NCBI GenBank assembly: GCA_900316315.1
Contig: ONCK01000013.1
Span: forward strand, 1-64,000
Length of the DNA stretch: 64,000 nt
Reading direction: 5' to 3'
Origin: an uncultured Prevotellaceae bacterium
GTDB lineage: Bacteria > Bacteroidota > Bacteroidia > Bacteroidales > Bacteroidaceae
The translations under genes were made by a program, and so were the position numbers. The notes below the pieces were generated by a model, which made no database searches, was not told the DNA's origin, and saw nothing but the letters and a program-made list of their open reading frames with translations. Each line of letters begins with the position of its first letter. Positions within the stretch are counted from its first letter, which is position 1. Positions 61,538-64,000 of the stretch are shown piece after piece.

Positions 61538-62913
61538 AAAAGACACTCTTTGTCATCCTTGCCGCTGCATTGACACTCAATAGCTGTGGCATCTACAAGA
61601 AATACCAGCGCCCCGATCTCAAGACTGACGGTCTCTGCCGCGATACGGCCAGTCTCGCAGGCACGCTTGCCTCGAGCGACACTACTACACTGGGCAGCAC
61701 ACCTTGGCGTGAGATCTTCACAGATCCGTATCTCCAGGCCCTCATTGACTCAGGCCTCAACAACAATACGGATCTCTTGACCGCAGCGCTCTCTGTCCAG
61801 CAGGCCGAGGCCATGCTCAAGGCCGCCAGACTGGCCTTTTACCCCTCATTCCAGTTTGCCGGCACCGGTACGTTGTCATCCTGGGACTTTGGCAAGGCCA
61901 CCAAAATCTACTCCCTGCCTATCCAGGCCAGTTGGAACGCCGACATCTTCGGTTCGCTGACCAACGCCAAGCGCGCTCAGCAAGCCGCACTTCTGCAGAG
62001 TCAGGACTACCAGCGTGCTGTCAAGACGAGCCTCATCGCCAATATAGCCAACTCCTACTACTCCCTGCTCATGCTCGACAAGCAGCTTGAGATTACCAAG
62101 AATACAGAGCAGCTGACCAAGCAGACATGGGACATGATGGCGGCCCAAAAGCAGTACGCCGGAGCCGACGAGAGCAGCGTACAGAGCGCTAAGGCCAATT
62201 ACTACTCGGTAAAGGCTAGCATCCCCGAGCTGCAACGCCAGATACGTGAAGCTGAGAACAGTCTCTCCGTCTTGCTCGGCGAAGCTCCTCACAGTATCCC
62301 CCGCGGCAAGCTGGAGAACCAGTCACTGCCTACCAAGTTCAGCACCGGTGTCCCCTTGCAAGTACTGGCCAACCGACCCGATGTCCACGCCAAGGAGATG
62401 AATCTCGCCAACTGCTACTACAATGTCAATCAGGCCCGCGCTGCCTTTTACCCAAGCATCAACATCACCGGGCAAGCCGGCTGGAGCAACAACAATGGTC
62501 TAGTCAATCCCGGCAAAATCTTGGCTTCCGCTATCGGCAGTCTCACACAGCCCATCTTCATGCGCGGCCAGCTGACTGCACAGCTCAAGGTGGCCAAGGC
62601 TCAGCAGGAAGCCGCCTTCCTGGCATGGAAGCAGAGCGTCATCGATGCCGGAAGTGAGGTGAGCAATGCTCTCATGCTCTACCAGACGAGTACCGAGCGC
62701 GTCAATCTGCAGAATGTCCAGATCGCCAGCCTCCAGCGCAATGTAGAAGTCGCTCAAAAGATGTTTAAGATGGACAGCAACTACAATTATCTCAACGTCA
62801 TCAGCGCTCAGCAAAGCCTGCTCTCTGCACAGCTGAGCAACGTGGCAGACCAGTTTTACAAGATGCAAGCCGTCGTCAACCTCTACTATGCCCTTGGCGG
62901 TGGTCAGCAATAG
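61534..62913 (+). CDS. Outer-membrane efflux lipoprotein (OprM/NodT family)
   Basis: This 459-residue TolC-like channel has lipobox LTLNSCGIYKK. It contains the two OEP repeats: WREIFTDPYLQALIDSGLNN with NNTDLLTAALSVQQAEAMLK in the first half and LANRPDVHAKEMNLANCYYN with ITGQAGWSNNNG in the second. The C-terminal helix is LLSAQLSNVADQFYKMQAVV. It completes the tripartite pump with AcrA and AcrB. Confidence 0.93.
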   Translation: MKKTLFVILAAALTLNSCGIYKKYQRPDLKTDGLCRDTASLAGTLASSDTTTLGSTPWREIFTDPYLQALIDSGLNNNTDLLTAALSVQQAEAMLKAARLAFYPSFQFAGTGTLSSWDFGKATKIYSLPIQASWNADIFGSLTNAKRAQQAALLQSQDYQRAVKTSLIANIANSYYSLLMLDKQLEITKNTEQLTKQTWDMMAAQKQYAGADESSVQSAKANYYSVKASIPELQRQIREAENSLSVLLGEAPHSIPRGKLENQSLPTKFSTGVPLQVLANRPDVHAKEMNLANCYYNVNQARAAFYPSINITGQAGWSNNNGLVNPGKILASAIGSLTQPIFMRGQLTAQLKVAKAQQEAAFLAWKQSVIDAGSEVSNALMLYQTSTERVNLQNVQIASLQRNVEVAQKMFKMDSNYNYLNVISAQQSLLSAQLSNVADQFYKMQAVVNLYYALGGGQQ

Positions 62914-62961
62914 TTGTCAAGTCCAGCTCTATATACATTAAATAATAAGATAAGCAATCCT

Positions 62962-63747
62962 ATGGCAAGCAATATAAGTCCCCAAGCCCACATAGACCCT
63001 AAGGCCCAGCTGGGCGACAATGTCACCGTGATGCCTTTTGCCTACATAGAAGGCGATGTCGTCATCGGCGACAACTGTAAGATTTATCCTTTCGTAAGCG
63101 TGATGAACGGCACGCGTATGGGCAATGATGTAATCGTACATCAGGGCACCGTACTCGCCGCCCTCCCACAAGACTTTGAGTTTACGGGCGAAAAGACCGA
63201 GCTCATCATCGGCAACCGGAACATCATTCGCGAAAACGTAGTCATCAATCGTGCCACCCATACCGGTGGACAGACGATTATCGGCGACCGTAACTTCATT
63301 ATGGAGGGTGTACACATCAGCCACGACACACATATCTTTAACAACACCGTCATCGGCTATGGTACCAAGATAGCCGGTACCTGCGAGATCCATGACAATG
63401 CCATCCTCTCCAGCAATGTGATTGCCAATCCTAGTGTCCGCGTCGGCCGAAGTGCCATGGTACAGGGCGGATGCCGCTTTAGCAAGGATGTTCCTCCCTA
63501 CATCGTTGCCACCCACAACCCCATCGAGTACGGTGGCGTCAACAGCACGATCCTCACCAACGCGGGCATCGACATCAAGATCCAAAATCATATTGCCAAT
63601 GCGTACCGTCTGATCTTCAACGGCCAAGTCAGCCTTTTTGACGCGATTAATCAGGTCATCGAACAGGTACCTGACAGCAAGGAGATACAAAATATCATCA
63701 AGTTCTGTCGCGAGACCACACTTGGCATTATCACCAAGGACCGCTAG
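62962..63747 (+). CDS. lpxA: LpxA-family acyl-ACP--UDP-N-acetylglucosamine O-acyltransferase
   Basis: This 261-residue left-handed beta-helix acyltransferase starts at MASNISPQAHIDPKAQLGDN (ATG at 62962). Hexapeptide repeats are clear (IEGDVVIGDNCKIYPFVSVM), the catalytic His is probably in VHISHDTHIF (cf. E. coli H125 region), and the substrate-recognition segment FEFTGEKTELIIGNRNIIRE matches LpxA. The C-terminal helical part is IANAYRLIFNGQVSLFDAIN. It starts the lipid A pathway or is a paralogue with another acceptor, since lpxC and fabZ are not adjacent. A terminator follows. Confidence 0.82.
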   Translation: MASNISPQAHIDPKAQLGDNVTVMPFAYIEGDVVIGDNCKIYPFVSVMNGTRMGNDVIVHQGTVLAALPQDFEFTGEKTELIIGNRNIIRENVVINRATHTGGQTIIGDRNFIMEGVHISHDTHIFNNTVIGYGTKIAGTCEIHDNAILSSNVIANPSVRVGRSAMVQGGCRFSKDVPPYIVATHNPIEYGGVNSTILTNAGIDIKIQNHIANAYRLIFNGQVSLFDAINQVIEQVPDSKEIQNIIKFCRETTLGIITKDR

Positions 63748-63772
63748 GCCTTGCTCCCAGACCCATTACAAC

Positions 63773-63815
63773 CCGGCAGTTGTCCCGCAAAACAGCTGCC
63801 GGATTTATTTTATTT
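63773..63815 (+). terminator. Intrinsic terminator of the acrAB-lpxA operon
   Basis: CCGGCAGTTGT pairs with AACAGCTGCCGG (to 63802), followed by an ATTTATTTTATTT tract. Confidence 0.82.
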
Positions 63816-64000
63816 GCCCAGTCTGTTCCTAGGCCCACACCTGAGCAGGTCGGCTAAGGTTCAATAGAACATCAGCGGGAGCAAAGCCTCTTTCATAGCC
63901 AGCTGAATGTCTGGCAATTACCCGCCTGATACAACTTTCACCGATAATCGGCAAACCTGTATCCGTGGCAAATACAGTCTGAGCGGTCAAATAGACAGAG

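Noticed and set aside
1-64000. tRNA, rRNA and insertion-sequence transposase genes
   Set aside because: No cloverleaf-like segment with CCA-adjacent acceptor stem, no rRNA sequence and no transposase frame was recognised anywhere in the window.

Overview
The window reads as a chromosome segment of an anaerobic member of the Bacteroidales. The signs are the TAnnTTTG-type -7 promoter boxes in front of many genes, the weak Shine-Dalgarno signals, the lipoprotein-rich envelope genes, and markers such as NifJ, class I Hcp/Ric, GH51 and GHL10 glycosidases and a CzcA pump fused to its outer-membrane channel. Base composition is fairly GC-rich for the order. This suggests a Prevotellaceae- or Porphyromonadaceae-like organism, but the sequence alone does not settle the genus.

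Region 1 (1-~10,070) is part of a Mu-like (transposable-type head) prophage. A minus-strand block encodes the small and large terminase subunits, a gp36-like DUF1320 protein, a DUF935 portal and a gpF-like minor head protein that runs off the left edge. A divergent plus-strand block encodes a prohead protease-scaffold, the major capsid protein, an amidase endolysin, a holin-like protein, a nested lipoprotein that looks like a unimolecular spanin, the tail tube, a tail chaperone pair joined by a -1 slippery site, a small antisense membrane gene with its own promoter, and the first ~128 residues of the tape measure. The tape measure stops abruptly and no further tail gene follows, so the prophage is deleted or rearranged here.

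Region 2 (10,287-17,812) is host housekeeping and transport: an inositol-monophosphatase-family enzyme, QueH, a cation diffusion facilitator, a MATE exporter with a strongly structured leader, Apt, an acyl-CoA ligase, and a membrane-anchored protein that looks like an inactivated PD-(D/E)XK nuclease. Region 3 (17,813-31,573) holds an outer-membrane barrel, a GHL10 hydrolase, an iron-sulfur flavoprotein, an ATP-grasp-like protein, a DUF4143-type ATPase, pyruvate:ferredoxin oxidoreductase, a PBP4-type carboxypeptidase and exonuclease III.

Region 4 (31,694-39,761) carries a DUF1573-like surface protein, a DUF554 membrane protein and a heavy-metal efflux operon (His-rich small protein, CzcA-OMF fusion, CzcB). 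Region 5 (40,867-51,717) has a DUF4369 lipoprotein, the DivIC pair, a GH51 arabinofuranosidase, a HAD phosphatase, DnaX, a low-molecular-weight phosphatase, and mannitol-1-phosphate dehydrogenase paired with an organophosphate transporter. Region 6 (51,818-63,747) has an OxyR/CysB-like LysR regulator cut short by an in-frame TAG, divergent from a nitrosative-stress cluster (Ric, Hcp, Nim-like flavoprotein, DUF488), then an AcrAB-OprM-type efflux operon followed by an LpxA-type acyltransferase.

The most unexpected structure is a 287-288 bp non-coding repeat present three times (18,001; 28,748 inverted; 40,049), once in each of the three longest gene-free gaps. Each copy is bounded by TTATATAAAAAA-type ends and carries a conserved series of palindromes, including a tandem pair of TAGTTTAAACTA. 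I could not match it to a family I know.
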